A stretch of 64,000 bases of DNA from Cloacibacterium normanense (GTDB lineage: Bacteria; Bacteroidota; Bacteroidia; Flavobacteriales; Weeksellaceae), in assembly GCF_002943105.1 (NCBI RefSeq), contig NZ_PTPZ01000003.1, positions 372,001-436,000 on the forward strand, written 5' to 3'. This document shows positions 42,692 to 50,857 of this stretch, piece after piece. How positions within the stretch are numbered: position 1 is the first letter of the stretch; every line of letters starts with the position of its first letter. The position numbers and the translations under genes were made by a program. The notes below the pieces were generated by a model. It did no database searches and was not told the origin of the DNA. It saw only the letters and a program-made list of their open reading frames with translations.

Positions 42692-43123
42692 ATGTTCAGC
42701 AAAGAAGAAGCTGCTAAAATAAAAAAGGAATTTTGGACTAGTTTCGGGAAGTCGTTTCCGAGAAAATGGATTTTGTATGATACTAAAATCAAAGATTTCG
42801 CCTTTAAATTCTATTGTGATAACAGAAAAGCTGAAGTTTCTATAGACATCGAAATGAAAGATGAAATCTTCCGAAATGCTTATTACGAGAAGCTTTGGTC
42901 TCTCGAAGGAATTTTAGAAGATGAACTGAAATGCGAGGTATATAAAGACGAATTCTACACCTTAGAAAACGGAAAAGTGATTTCTAGATTTTGGGTAGAA
43001 AAACATGGCGTTTCCATCTACAATAAAAACACTTGGCGAGAAATTTTCGAATTTTTTGTCGAAAAAATGACCGCTTTTGAAATGGTGTATTATGAATATG
43101 AGGAGTTTATAAAAGATGTGTAA
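42692..43123 (+). CDS. DUF4268-like protein
   Basis: 143 residues from the ATG at 42692 (MFSKEEAAKIKKEFWTSFGK). The FPRKWILYDTKIKDFAFKFY segment, the ELKCEVYKDE region and the aromatic C-terminus are typical of a small bacteroidotal family annotated as DUF4268, a fold related to restriction-enzyme-like proteins; no function is established. The upstream in-frame region (from 42626) consists of low-complexity ACTCATAACTCATAC-type repeat and is unlikely to be coding. It is convergent with gldG. Confidence 0.8.
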   Translation: MFSKEEAAKIKKEFWTSFGKSFPRKWILYDTKIKDFAFKFYCDNRKAEVSIDIEMKDEIFRNAYYEKLWSLEGILEDELKCEVYKDEFYTLENGKVISRFWVEKHGVSIYNKNTWREIFEFFVEKMTAFEMVYYEYEEFIKDV

Positions 43124-43141
43124 ATGTAAAACTGTTAAACG

Positions 43142-43228
43142 GTAAAGTCGCGAAGTCGTAGAAATGTTAAACTGATAAACAGTAAAATTGTGGAAAAAAA
43201 ATACAATTTTACGACTTCACAACTTTAC
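43142..43228. repeat. Long imperfect inverted repeat between convergent genes
   Basis: A 19-bp arm at 43142-43160 (GTAAAGTCGCGAAGTCGTA) pairs with 43210-43228 with two G.T/mismatch positions. An inner 9-bp arm TAAAATTGT (43183-43191) pairs with 43203-43211. The element can fold on either strand and fills the DUF4268-gldG spacer. Confidence 0.8.
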
Positions 43229-43257
43229 AAATAAACGACTTCACAAACCCTCAATAA

Positions 43258-44913
43258 TTATCCGAATTTCTTCTTTCTCAACCAGAAGAAAATCCCACCC
43301 AAAAGTCCTAAAATTGCCAAAGGTGTCAATAAATTAAACCATTGCCAATTCGTTTTTTCTTCGTCTATTCTTCTTCTGTCAAGCAAGCGAGATTCTATAT
43401 TTCTGTTTCTTAATTCAATTAAATTAGAATCATCGAGAAGCCAATCTAAGCAGTTTCTCAAAAATTGTCCGTTTCCATAAAGTTGGTCGGTTAATAAATC
43501 TGCTCCTAAAGGTAAGTTTTGACCTTTCATCATTTGATTTCGGCCAACATCACCATCAGAAATAACAATCATTTTATTGTTTCCAGCAACTTCATTTTTG
43601 AAATTAGGGAAACCGTTTTTCTCACTTCTATTCGCATAAGCAGAAGTAAATTTACCTTCTAAACTCACCGCAAAAATCTTAGGAGTAGTAGGTTTTTCCA
43701 TTACAGAAAGACTGTCAAGATTCGCCATTTCTGAGAGTTCTACATAATTAGGAACCGATTTAGCAGTGGTTCTTTCACTCGATTCGTAAAGCACTTGAGT
43801 TTTGATATTTTTTCTTCCTAAAGTATCAATAGCAGTTGGAAATTCAAATTTTACAGGATTGATGTTTTTGGTAATCGGATTGTTGTTTTCATTAATTCCC
43901 AAAGGAAAATAAGGCCAAATTAAGTTGGTGTATTGAGGATTTCCTGCTACTTCGCCAACTTGCAATCTAATCAAAGCAGATTTTTGGAAATCTTTAATCA
44001 AAGGCGCATTGATTCTCACGCCATAATTAAAGAAAAAATCGGTCATATTAATGTCGATAGGATATGCCATGAGTTTTTTCTTAGTCATCAAAGTATCCAT
44101 TTCTGCATTCACGGCGTCAATCATCCAAATTGTTTTTCCACCGTTCATAATGTATTGGTCTAGGATCACTTTTTCACCATCAGTAAAGGCTTTTCTAGGC
44201 TTTGCAATCACCAAAGCATCCATTCTTTCTAAATTCGGAAGATCTTCTAAAGTCAACTCTTTTTTGTTTACAGGAATTACAGGACCAGCATTGTAATTTT
44301 CGAGCGTCATGTCCATAAAACTACGAAATTCATCTACTCTTAATTCATCTTGATTCACCAAAACGCCTACGTTTTTCTTTTGGTCTGCTACCAAAGATTT
44401 AATGGTAGAAGCGAAGTTAAACTCCAGATTTTCAATGGATTTGGTTAACTGTTCCGCTGCATCTATTCCCATTTGATTGGTAATGAGCGAAATTGAAGTT
44501 CCGTAACCTTTATATTTAAGTGCTACGTAAGGAAAAAGCACGATTTGAGAAACTTTCCCATCTTTCATATCTGGCAACATAGAAGGTTGCATTCCCATCG
44601 CTTGAAGCGTATCTTGAGACATTTTGGTCGCAATAGGATCGATGAATTTATAATCAATTTTTGGATTGATTTTTCTGAATTCTTCCAAAAGAAACTGCGT
44701 TTCGTTCTGCAATTGCTTAAAACTTGCAGGAAAATCACCTTCCAGATAAACTTCTACAGTCAGTGGTTCTTTTACGGATTTCAGTGTTTCTACCGTAGCA
44801 TCAGAAAGGGTATAACGTTTTTCTTTAGTCAAATCAAAACGATGAGAAAAAACCCCGAAAATCCCTAATAATAGGATGATGGCTGGAATAATATATTTTA
44901 AATTTTGTTTCAT
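43258..44913 (-). CDS. gldG: Gliding motility ABC transporter component GldG
   Basis: 551-residue membrane protein of the GldA-GldF-GldG ABC system that accompanies Bacteroidota gliding; in some species it is dispensable and its substrate is unknown. One N-terminal TM helix (about residues 8-24) is followed by a large periplasmic ABC-auxiliary (GldG/DUF4350-like) domain: RYTLSDATVETLKSVKEPL, YKGYGTSISLI, IWMIDAVNAEMDTL, MIVISDGDVGRN. A C-terminal TM (LLTPLAILGLLGGIFFWL) and a basic tail end the protein. It is transcribed after gldF, but the spacer is 112 bp and contains an inverted repeat. Confidence 0.94.
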   Translation of the reverse strand: MKQNLKYIIPAIILLLGIFGVFSHRFDLTKEKRYTLSDATVETLKSVKEPLTVEVYLEGDFPASFKQLQNETQFLLEEFRKINPKIDYKFIDPIATKMSQDTLQAMGMQPSMLPDMKDGKVSQIVLFPYVALKYKGYGTSISLITNQMGIDAAEQLTKSIENLEFNFASTIKSLVADQKKNVGVLVNQDELRVDEFRSFMDMTLENYNAGPVIPVNKKELTLEDLPNLERMDALVIAKPRKAFTDGEKVILDQYIMNGGKTIWMIDAVNAEMDTLMTKKKLMAYPIDINMTDFFFNYGVRINAPLIKDFQKSALIRLQVGEVAGNPQYTNLIWPYFPLGINENNNPITKNINPVKFEFPTAIDTLGRKNIKTQVLYESSERTTAKSVPNYVELSEMANLDSLSVMEKPTTPKIFAVSLEGKFTSAYANRSEKNGFPNFKNEVAGNNKMIVISDGDVGRNQMMKGQNLPLGADLLTDQLYGNGQFLRNCLDWLLDDSNLIELRNRNIESRLLDRRRIDEEKTNWQWFNLLTPLAILGLLGGIFFWLRKKKFG

Positions 44914-44931
44914 TTTTTATTTTAAATTTTA

Positions 44932-45019
44932 AACCACAAAAGAGACAAAAGCTTTTGTTGCTTTTTTTACTTTTGGCTTGCTTTATTTTTCAATCAATTC
45001 TTTTGTTGCTTTTGCGGTT
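44932..45019. repeat. Inverted repeat inside the gldF-gldG spacer
   Basis: A 20-bp arm at 44932-44951 (AACCACAAAAGAGACAAAAG) matches the reverse complement of 45000-45019 at 17 of 20 positions. The arms consist of CAAAAG words at about 10-bp spacing, and a perfect CAAAAGCTTTTG lies at 44946-44957. Confidence 0.8.
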
Positions 45020-45025
45020 AAATAA

Positions 45026-45754
45026 CTATTTCTTTTTCTCCACAAAAACCCTTGCCAAAAACAAACTCAATACAATAACGAACAAGAAGTAAAACACATC
45101 TTGGGTATCAATCAAACCTCTTGTAAAAGCGATAAAATGATGATAAAAACCAAGATTTTGAAGCAAATAATCTGCACCTCCCAATAATTTGAAATTGGCC
45201 AATTGTTCTATTCCAAAGTATAAGATGAAATTCAAGAAAACGCCCAATAAATAAGCCATAATTTGATTCGTGGAGAGTGAACTTGCCAAAATCCCAACCG
45301 CAGAAAATGCAGCAATGAGAAGAATAATCCCAAAATAGCTTCCTAAAGTTGCTCCCAGGTCTAAATTTCCTGCTGGAACGCCTAAAACGTAAACCGAGTA
45401 GAGGTAAACCAATGAAGGAAGTAAACATAAAATCCCAACCAAAAATACCGCGAAAAACTTCCCTGAAACGATTTCAGAAATGCTTAATGGTTGAGAAAAA
45501 AGCCATTGCAAAGTTCCGTTTTGTTGTTCTTCGGAAAAAGATTTCATGGCTAATGCTGGAATAATGAACAAAAACAACCACGGCGAAAGCGTGAAAAAGC
45601 TCTGCAAACTGGCAGTTCCGATTTCTAGAATATTGAAATCATTCTCGAAAAAAAATAAAAATAAGGCAGAAATCAAAGAAAATGCACCGATGATAATCCA
45701 TGCACTCCAATTCCCGAAATAACTCCAAAGTTCTTTTTTTAGTATAGCAATCAT
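45026..45754 (-). CDS. gldF: Gliding motility ABC transporter permease GldF
   Basis: 242 residues from the ATG at 45754 (MIAILKKELWSYFGNW). ABC-2 type permease with about six TM helices. The motif FSEEQQNGTLQWLFSQPLSISEIVSGKF between TM2 and TM3 is typical of GldF/NosY-like permeases. It partners with the ATPase GldA (not in the window) and GldG. An upstream in-frame start at 45784 would add ten polar residues (MTCESKIDKS) in front of a good homolog-like N-terminus, so I prefer 45754. Confidence 0.94.
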   Translation of the reverse strand: MIAILKKELWSYFGNWSAWIIIGAFSLISALFLFFFENDFNILEIGTASLQSFFTLSPWLFLFIIPALAMKSFSEEQQNGTLQWLFSQPLSISEIVSGKFFAVFLVGILCLLPSLVYLYSVYVLGVPAGNLDLGATLGSYFGIILLIAAFSAVGILASSLSTNQIMAYLLGVFLNFILYFGIEQLANFKLLGGADYLLQNLGFYHHFIAFTRGLIDTQDVFYFLFVIVLSLFLARVFVEKKK

Positions 45755-45849
45755 ACTTTTATCAATTTTTGATTCGCAAGTCAATTTATTTTATAGTGAA
45801 TTGCTTTGCGTTAATTTTTTAATTCACTTTTCACAGCGTAGCGAATTTA

Positions 45850-46398
45850 CTATTCACTTTTTTTCTTATTCACCAATTTTACCGTCATCATAATCACAAA
45901 CACAATAACGAAAAATCCTGTAATTAATTGCCACCAATTTTCAATGGTCAAAGATTTTAAAATTACTGTGAAAACCACTAAAAATAGAAGAAATGTTGCA
46001 ATTTCATTGGCTTGTCTTAATTTGAGATTGGCGGTTTTTAGTTCACCGTTTTGTAGGTTTTTTATTTCTAATACTATTTTCCAAGACCAATAATGATAGA
46101 TGAAAAGTCCTATGAGAAAGGCTATTTTCAACTGAAACCAAGACATTTGTAAAAGTGTAGGGTTCATTAAAATTAAAATTGTTCCAAAAATCGTCATCAA
46201 AACAAAAGCAGGAACCGTGATAATATTCCATAATCTTCTTGCCATAAATACATATTGCTCACGTAGAATTTCTTTTTTAGGACTTTCGAAAGCATCAGTG
46301 TCTTTGTAATACACAAAAATTCTTACGAGATAAAAAATTCCCGCAAAATAACTCACCATAAAGATGATGTGCAGCGCTTTTATGATTAAATAAGTCAT
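45850..46398 (-). CDS. hemJ: Protoporphyrinogen IX oxidase HemJ-like (CopD/UPF0093)
   Basis: 182-residue inner-membrane protein with about five TM helices. HemJ features: the N-terminal ALHIIFMVSYFAGIFYLVRIFVYY with the essential-type His10, then MARRLWNIITVPAFVL, WFQLKIAFLIGLFIYHYWSWKI, and RQANEIATFLLFLVVFTVILKS. HemJ oxidises protoporphyrinogen IX in heme synthesis in organisms lacking HemG/HemY. The C-terminus is a little longer than usual, with an extra helix. It sits between gldF and the SAM hydrolase gene on the minus strand; the spacer toward the latter is a heptamer array. Confidence 0.88.
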   Translation of the reverse strand: MTYLIIKALHIIFMVSYFAGIFYLVRIFVYYKDTDAFESPKKEILREQYVFMARRLWNIITVPAFVLMTIFGTILILMNPTLLQMSWFQLKIAFLIGLFIYHYWSWKIVLEIKNLQNGELKTANLKLRQANEIATFLLFLVVFTVILKSLTIENWWQLITGFFVIVFVIMMTVKLVNKKKSE

Positions 46399-46400
46399 GG

Positions 46401-46484
46401 TAATTTACGATTTACGATTTATGATTTATAATTTTACTAACATCTAACATCTAACATCCAACATCTAACATTCATCATTCAAAC
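46401..46484. repeat. Heptamer array between SAM hydrolase and hemJ
   Basis: Twelve contiguous 7-bp units in one phase: TAATTTA, CGATTTA twice, TGATTTA, TAATTTT, ACTAACA, TCTAACA twice, TCCAACA, TCTAACA, TTCATCA, TTCAAAC. There are two sub-families (CGATTTA and TCTAACA). The array starts 2 bp from the hemJ ATG and overlaps the SAM hydrolase stop codon (46475-46477). Confidence 0.88.
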
Positions 46485-47302
46485 TGTATATACACCTTAT
46501 CACCCACTTTTAAGCCAAAAAGTGAATTGGCGCCATTGTTTTTTGTGCCTTTATAAATGGTGATTTCTAATAAATCTTGACCATTAAAAAGAGCAGAAGC
46601 TTTGCCATGATATTCATTTTCTTTTTCCCAATCGGTGACGATGTCTGTGTATTTACGGTTGATGTTTTTCAGTAAAATATTTCGAATGTTAATCTCAAAA
46701 TTATTGAAATTCACCATTGTTTTATCAAAAATTAATTTGCTGATATTGGTTACGCAATTCCCGAAATTATCAATGTACATCACCTCGCCAATCAGCATTT
46801 TCTCAGGTTCATTAAAATAAGGTTTTGCAAAAGTAGTACACTTGTAATGCTTAATTTTTCTGCCGATAAGTTCTGGCAAACCACCTTTGGTCAAATGTGC
46901 TGCGACGGGAACGAAAATATCCACACTGGCAAATTTCACTTCGTCGTCAAAACGATTATTGATGGTGATTTCGTAAATGGCTTCTGGTTTTTGGTCAAAA
47001 AAAGTGAGGCTCATCAATCCATTGTCAGCAGTAATGAAATAATGCCCATCCATTTTTACCAAAAGATTTTTACGGTCTTTGTGAAAAAAACTGTCCACGG
47101 AAACAATGTGCACACTCTCTTTAGGGAAATGCGCATAAGCATTTCTAAGAATATAAGCGGTTTGTATCAAATTATACGCTCCAATTTCATGGGTAATATC
47201 AATAATTCTAGCATCGGGATTAAGCTGGAGAATGCTGCCTTTAATGGCTGAAACTCTGTGGTCTAGATTTCCATAATCTGATGTAAGGGTAATTATTGGC
47301 AT
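46475..47302 (-). CDS. SAM hydrolase (SAM hydroxide adenosyltransferase, DUF62)
   Basis: 275-residue cytoplasmic enzyme of the fluorinase/chlorinase superfamily. In the common bacterial form it hydrolyses S-adenosylmethionine to adenosine and methionine. Motifs: ITLTSDYGNLDHRVSAIKG at the N-terminus, IIDITHEIGAYN, VHIVSVDSFF, the ADNGLMSL loop, and in the C-terminal barrel YIDNFGNCVTNIS. It lacks an obvious chlorinase-type halide site, but this cannot be settled by eye. It is divergent from phoH, with overlapping promoters. Confidence 0.9.
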   Translation of the reverse strand: MPIITLTSDYGNLDHRVSAIKGSILQLNPDARIIDITHEIGAYNLIQTAYILRNAYAHFPKESVHIVSVDSFFHKDRKNLLVKMDGHYFITADNGLMSLTFFDQKPEAIYEITINNRFDDEVKFASVDIFVPVAAHLTKGGLPELIGRKIKHYKCTTFAKPYFNEPEKMLIGEVMYIDNFGNCVTNISKLIFDKTMVNFNNFEINIRNILLKNINRKYTDIVTDWEKENEYHGKASALFNGQDLLEITIYKGTKNNGANSLFGLKVGDKVYIQFE

Positions 47303-47318
47303 TTTTAATAGTAAAAAT

Positions 47319-47348
47319 TTGAAAAAACAAAGATATTGCTTATTTTTG
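47319..47348 (+). promoter_or_regulatory. Complete phoH promoter (TTG-N19-TATTTTTG)
   Basis: -33 TTG at 47319-47321 and -7 TATTTTTG at 47341-47348 with exactly 19 bp between, the ideal Bacteroidota layout. Confidence 0.7.
47328..47335 (-). promoter_or_regulatory. SAM hydrolase gene promoter -7 element (TATCTTTG)
   Basis: Exact TAnnTTTG on the minus strand, 26 bp before the ATG at 47302. It lies inside the 19-bp spacer of the phoH promoter. Confidence 0.55.
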
Positions 47349-47379
47349 GTAAGATAAAATTTTTAAAAATATAAACAAT

Positions 47380-48339
47380 TTGTACGAAATCACTTACGAA
47401 CTCACAGGAATAGACACTAAAACGTTTTATGGTGTTAACAATCAGTATTTTAATTTATTGAAATCTTCTTTTCCTACGCTGAAAATCACAGGGAGAGACA
47501 ATTTTATTTTTGCAATGGGTAATCAAGAAACGCTAGATGTACTCCAGCAAAAATTAGATGATATTGTGAGTTATATTTCCACCAATAATTCTATTGGACT
47601 TAAAGATTTAGAAAACATTCTCAAAATAAAAAGTGAGGAGGAGAAACAATTGGTTTTTGACCAAGATATTATTGTAAAAGGGGTAAATGGTAAAGTCATC
47701 AAAGCGAAAACCACCAACCTTAAAAAATTGGTCAAAGAAAGCGAAAAGAAAGACATGGTTTTTGCCATCGGTCCTGCAGGAACAGGGAAAACCTATACCA
47801 GTGTAGCATTGGCAGTGAGAGCATTGAGAGATAAAGAAGTCAAAAGAATTATTTTAACCAGACCTGCAGTAGAAGCGGGGGAGAGTTTAGGATTTTTACC
47901 TGGCGACTTGAAAGAAAAACTCGATCCTTATTTACAACCGTTGTATGATGCGTTGAGAGATATGATTCCTCACGAAAAATTAGAAGGTTTTATCGAGCGC
48001 AAAGTGATAGAAGTGGCTCCATTAGCTTTTATGAGAGGGAGAACTTTAGATGAAGCTTTTGTCATTCTAGATGAAGCGCAGAATACCACACATTCTCAGA
48101 TGAAAATGTTTCTGACGAGAATGGGAATGAATGCTAAATTCATTATCACTGGAGATCCAAGTCAGGTAGATTTACCGCCAAAACAACATTCTGGGCTAAA
48201 AGAAGCGATGAGAATTCTAAAAGGAGTTCATGAAATAGGTTTTGTACATCTTACCGAAGAAGATGTGGTAAGACATCCAGTAGTGAAGAAAATTATCTTG
48301 GCTTACAACGCCGAAGAAAAAAGACAAAGAGAAGAATAA
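47380..48339 (+). CDS. phoH: PhoH-family ATPase
   Basis: 319-residue cytoplasmic P-loop ATPase of the PhoH/YbeZ family, tied to RNA metabolism and, in E. coli, to the endoribonuclease YbeY; its activity is not fully defined. An N-terminal KH-like region precedes Walker A GPAGTGKT (131-138), the conserved RPAVEAGESLGFLPGDLKEKLDPYLQP, Walker B FVILDEAQN and the sensor TGDPSQVDLP. The start appears to be TTG (47380), since no ATG precedes the conserved N-terminus and the promoter is 31 bp upstream. Confidence 0.94.
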   Translation: MYEITYELTGIDTKTFYGVNNQYFNLLKSSFPTLKITGRDNFIFAMGNQETLDVLQQKLDDIVSYISTNNSIGLKDLENILKIKSEEEKQLVFDQDIIVKGVNGKVIKAKTTNLKKLVKESEKKDMVFAIGPAGTGKTYTSVALAVRALRDKEVKRIILTRPAVEAGESLGFLPGDLKEKLDPYLQPLYDALRDMIPHEKLEGFIERKVIEVAPLAFMRGRTLDEAFVILDEAQNTTHSQMKMFLTRMGMNAKFIITGDPSQVDLPPKQHSGLKEAMRILKGVHEIGFVHLTEEDVVRHPVVKKIILAYNAEEKRQREE

Positions 48340-48365
48340 TACATATTTTCTGAAATAAATATAGA

Positions 48366-48397
48366 TAAAAAAGCGAATTTTAATTCGCTTTTTTTTA
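48366..48397 (+). terminator. phoH terminator
   Basis: A 9-bp stem AAGCGAATT/AATTCGCTT with A- and T-rich flanks. Confidence 0.85.
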
Positions 48398-48493
48398 TTA
48401 ATTTTTCTAAAAAGTGAAAATAATTCATAAAATTCTTGATGGTTTAGTTTATTTTTTTTAATTTAGTTTCTGTTAATTATATACTAATAGATC

Positions 48494-49021
48494 ATGAAAA
48501 AATTATTCTTAGTAGGTGCATTAGCACTTTTTGGAGCGGTAAATGCTCAAACAAAAGATGTATTATCTAAAGGGCATTGGTTAGTAGAAACGAATACTAA
48601 TTTTGGAGTTTTAAGCCCATCAAATACCTCTATTGGTTTTATGTCTTCTAATGGAACTTCACTTTTTAAAATTGGTGGAGAAGCGGGTTATTTTGTTGCT
48701 AATAATTTAGCTTTAAAAGTAGGTTTAGGCTTAACAAGTATGACTGGTGAAGACTTTTATGGAGACAGCGAAACTGTTTCTGCATTCAATTACAAGGTTG
48801 GTGTAAAGTATTATATTGCGAGTCAGTTTCCTGTACAAGTAGATTTCAGTGGTATATCTTCTGAAGGTTCAAGTACAAACGCGATTGGTTTTCAAGGAGG
48901 ATATGCTTGGTTTGTTGCCCCGAATATTTCTATTGAACCAGGGTTAAGATATGATGTGTCTGCCGATGATGGTGGAGATGGAATTTTCTCTGGAAACGTT
49001 GGTTTTGCAATTCATTTCTAA
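48494..49021 (+). CDS. Outer-membrane beta-barrel protein
   Basis: 175 residues: signal peptide KKLFLVGALALFGAVNA, mature start QTKDV. The remainder is an eight-strand-like barrel (KIGGEAGYFVANNLALKVGLG; FNYKVGVKYYI; AIGFQGGYAWFVAPNISIEPGLRYDVS) with an acidic loop near residues 156-162 and a terminal Phe (NVGFAIHF). It belongs to the small OmpA/OmpW-like barrels and is only distantly like the two at 30.9-32.3 kb. Its function is unknown. The A/T-rich spacer upstream (48398-48493) has no perfect TAnnTTTG. Confidence 0.85.
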   Translation: MKKLFLVGALALFGAVNAQTKDVLSKGHWLVETNTNFGVLSPSNTSIGFMSSNGTSLFKIGGEAGYFVANNLALKVGLGLTSMTGEDFYGDSETVSAFNYKVGVKYYIASQFPVQVDFSGISSEGSSTNAIGFQGGYAWFVAPNISIEPGLRYDVSADDGGDGIFSGNVGFAIHF

Positions 49022-49033
49022 TAAAAAAATAAT

Positions 49034-49064
49034 AAAAAATCCTGAGAATTTCTCAGGATTTTTT
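49034..49064. terminator. Bidirectional terminator
   Basis: A stem AATCCTGAGA/TCTCAGGATT with A-run and T-run flanks, between the barrel gene and convergent ffh. Confidence 0.85.
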
Positions 49065-49081
49065 ATTTATATATTTTAAAA

Positions 49082-50449
49082 CTATTTTCCGAAAAGGTTG
49101 CCGCCCATTCCTGGCATACTTGGCATTCCTTTGCTCATCATCTGCATGAGTTGTTTTCCTTGAGGACCTTGCATCATCTTCATCATTTTGCCCATTTGTT
49201 CGAATTGTTTCATCAGTGCATTTACATCTTCTAATTTTCTACCAGCACCTTTAGCAATTCTTTTTTTACGGTTCATATCAATCACAGAAGGTCTTCTTCT
49301 TTCTTCTGGAGTCATAGAATAAATAATGGCTTCGATGTGTTTGAAAGCGTCATCATTAATGTCTACATCTTTTATCGCTTTTCCTACACCTGGTAACATT
49401 CCCATTAAGTCTTTCATGTTACCCATTTTTTTGATTTGGTTAATCTGCGTTAAGAAATCATCAAAACCAAATTCATTTTTAGCGATTTTTTTATGAAGTT
49501 TTTTAGCTTCTTCTTCGTCAAATTGTTCTTGAGCTCTTTCTACTAAGGAAACTACGTCACCCATTCCTAGAATTCTGTCTGCCATTCTTTCTGGGTAGAA
49601 CAGGTCTAGAGCTTCCATTTTTTCGCCTGTAGAAATAAACTTAATTGGCTTATGAACTACCGAGCGAACTGTAAGCGCAGCACCACCTCTGGTATCACCA
49701 TCTAATTTGGTCAGAACTACACCGTTATAATCTAAGACGTGGTTAAAGGCAAGAGCTGTATTTACCGCATCTTGTCCCGTCATGGCATCTACTACGAAAA
49801 GGGTTTCTGTAGGTTTTACGGCTTGGTGAACGTTTCTGATTTCGTTCATCATGGCTTCATCTATGGCAAGACGACCTGCAGTATCTATAATCACTACATC
49901 ATGCTTATTGTCTTTAGCAAACTGAATAGCGTTTTGAGAAATTTCTACAGGATTTTTATTTTCGATTTCTTTGTAAATGGTTACGCCTACTTGGTCTGCA
50001 AGAACCGTTAATTGGTCTATTGCAGCAGGTCTGTAAACATCACAAGCAACCAATAAAGGGTTTTTGCTTCTTTTTTGTTTTAAATAGTTGGCGAGTTTTC
50101 CAGAAAAAGTAGTTTTACCAGAACCTTGTAAACCAGCAATTAAAATAATGGTAGGCTTGTCAGAAAGATTGATGCCTTCCTGAGTAGTACCCATCAATTC
50201 TACCAATTCATCATGTACAATCTTGGTCATCAATTGCCCTGGAGTAATAGACGTAAGCACGTTTTGTCCCAGTGCTTTGTCTTGAACTCTTTTGGTAAGG
50301 TCTTTGGCTACTTTGTAATTAACATCGGCATCTACTAGAGCACGGCGAATTTCTTTTACCGTCTCTGCTACGTTAATTTCTGTAATTTTTCCGCGGCCTT
50401 GAATGTTTTGTAAGGCTTTATCTAGCTTGTCCTGAAGACTATTAAACAT
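49082..50449 (-). CDS. ffh: Signal recognition particle protein Ffh
   Basis: 455-residue SRP54 GTPase that, with 4.5S RNA, targets nascent membrane proteins to FtsY. The N domain helix LQDKLDKALQNIQGRGKI is followed by the G domain with Walker A GLQGSGKTT, DVYRPAAIDQL, DTAGRL and TKLDGDTRGG. The methionine-rich M domain has the RNA-binding RKKRIAKGAG and a C-terminus dense in Met (MGKMMKMMQG). The full length matches the family. It is transcribed alone from a TATTTTTG promoter at 50480-50473. Confidence 0.97.
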   Translation of the reverse strand: MFNSLQDKLDKALQNIQGRGKITEINVAETVKEIRRALVDADVNYKVAKDLTKRVQDKALGQNVLTSITPGQLMTKIVHDELVELMGTTQEGINLSDKPTIILIAGLQGSGKTTFSGKLANYLKQKRSKNPLLVACDVYRPAAIDQLTVLADQVGVTIYKEIENKNPVEISQNAIQFAKDNKHDVVIIDTAGRLAIDEAMMNEIRNVHQAVKPTETLFVVDAMTGQDAVNTALAFNHVLDYNGVVLTKLDGDTRGGAALTVRSVVHKPIKFISTGEKMEALDLFYPERMADRILGMGDVVSLVERAQEQFDEEEAKKLHKKIAKNEFGFDDFLTQINQIKKMGNMKDLMGMLPGVGKAIKDVDINDDAFKHIEAIIYSMTPEERRRPSVIDMNRKKRIAKGAGRKLEDVNALMKQFEQMGKMMKMMQGPQGKQLMQMMSKGMPSMPGMGGNLFGK

Positions 50450-50472
50450 AGTGAATGATTTTTTAAGATGTG

Positions 50473-50480
50473 CAAAAATA
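50473..50480 (-). promoter_or_regulatory. ffh promoter -7 element (TATTTTTG)
   Basis: Exact TAnnTTTG match on the minus strand, 24 bp before the ffh ATG. Confidence 0.55.
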
Positions 50481-50599
50481 AGGAATTTTGTTGACTTGTT
50501 TCTCTATGTCTTAAAAGATTTGTAAACCAATAGAATAAAATTTATTGATTTTTACCTTTTGAAAAATCTAAATCAAGAGAAATACGTTTTTTAAAAAGA

Positions 50600-50637
50600 A
50601 AAACAAAAAAAAAGCGACTTCCTAAGAAGTCGCTTTC
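50600..50637 (-). terminator. Cold-shock gene terminator
   Basis: An 11-bp stem AAGCGACTTC.../GAAGTCGCTT with a CTAA loop. On the minus strand it is followed by a run of ten T. Confidence 0.85.
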
Positions 50638-50662
50638 GTGTATATAGAATACCAAAAAGAGA

Positions 50663-50857
50663 TTACGCCAATTTTACTTGAATAGCGTTTAATCCTTTTT
50701 GTCCTTGTGTTACTTGGTACACAACTTTGTCATTTTCTTTAATTGTTCTAGTGCTTAAACCAGAAGAATGTACAAAAATGTCATCTCCTCCGTTGTTGGG
50801 AGTAATAAATCCGAAACCTTTTGTTTCGTTGTAAAATTTTACGGTGCCTTCTTGCAT
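50663..50857 (-). CDS. Cold-shock domain protein (CspA family)
   Basis: 64-residue single cold-shock domain, a single-stranded RNA/DNA-binding chaperone. RNP1 is GFGFITPN and RNP2 DIFVHSSG, in the frame GTVKFYNETKGFGFI. Length is standard. The leader holds a perfect 7-bp hairpin (AGACATT/AATGTCT, 50876-50895) about 20 nt before the ATG, which may control translation. It follows another cold-shock-domain gene (51019-51447) on the same strand. Confidence 0.95.
   Translation of the reverse strand: MQEGTVKFYNETKGFGFITPNNGGDDIFVHSSGLSTRTIKENDKVVYQVTQGQKGLNAIQVKLA

Noticed and set aside
46847-47251. 134-codon plus-strand ORF inside the SAM hydrolase gene
   Set aside because: Antisense to conserved SAM hydrolase motifs, with no signal or domain.
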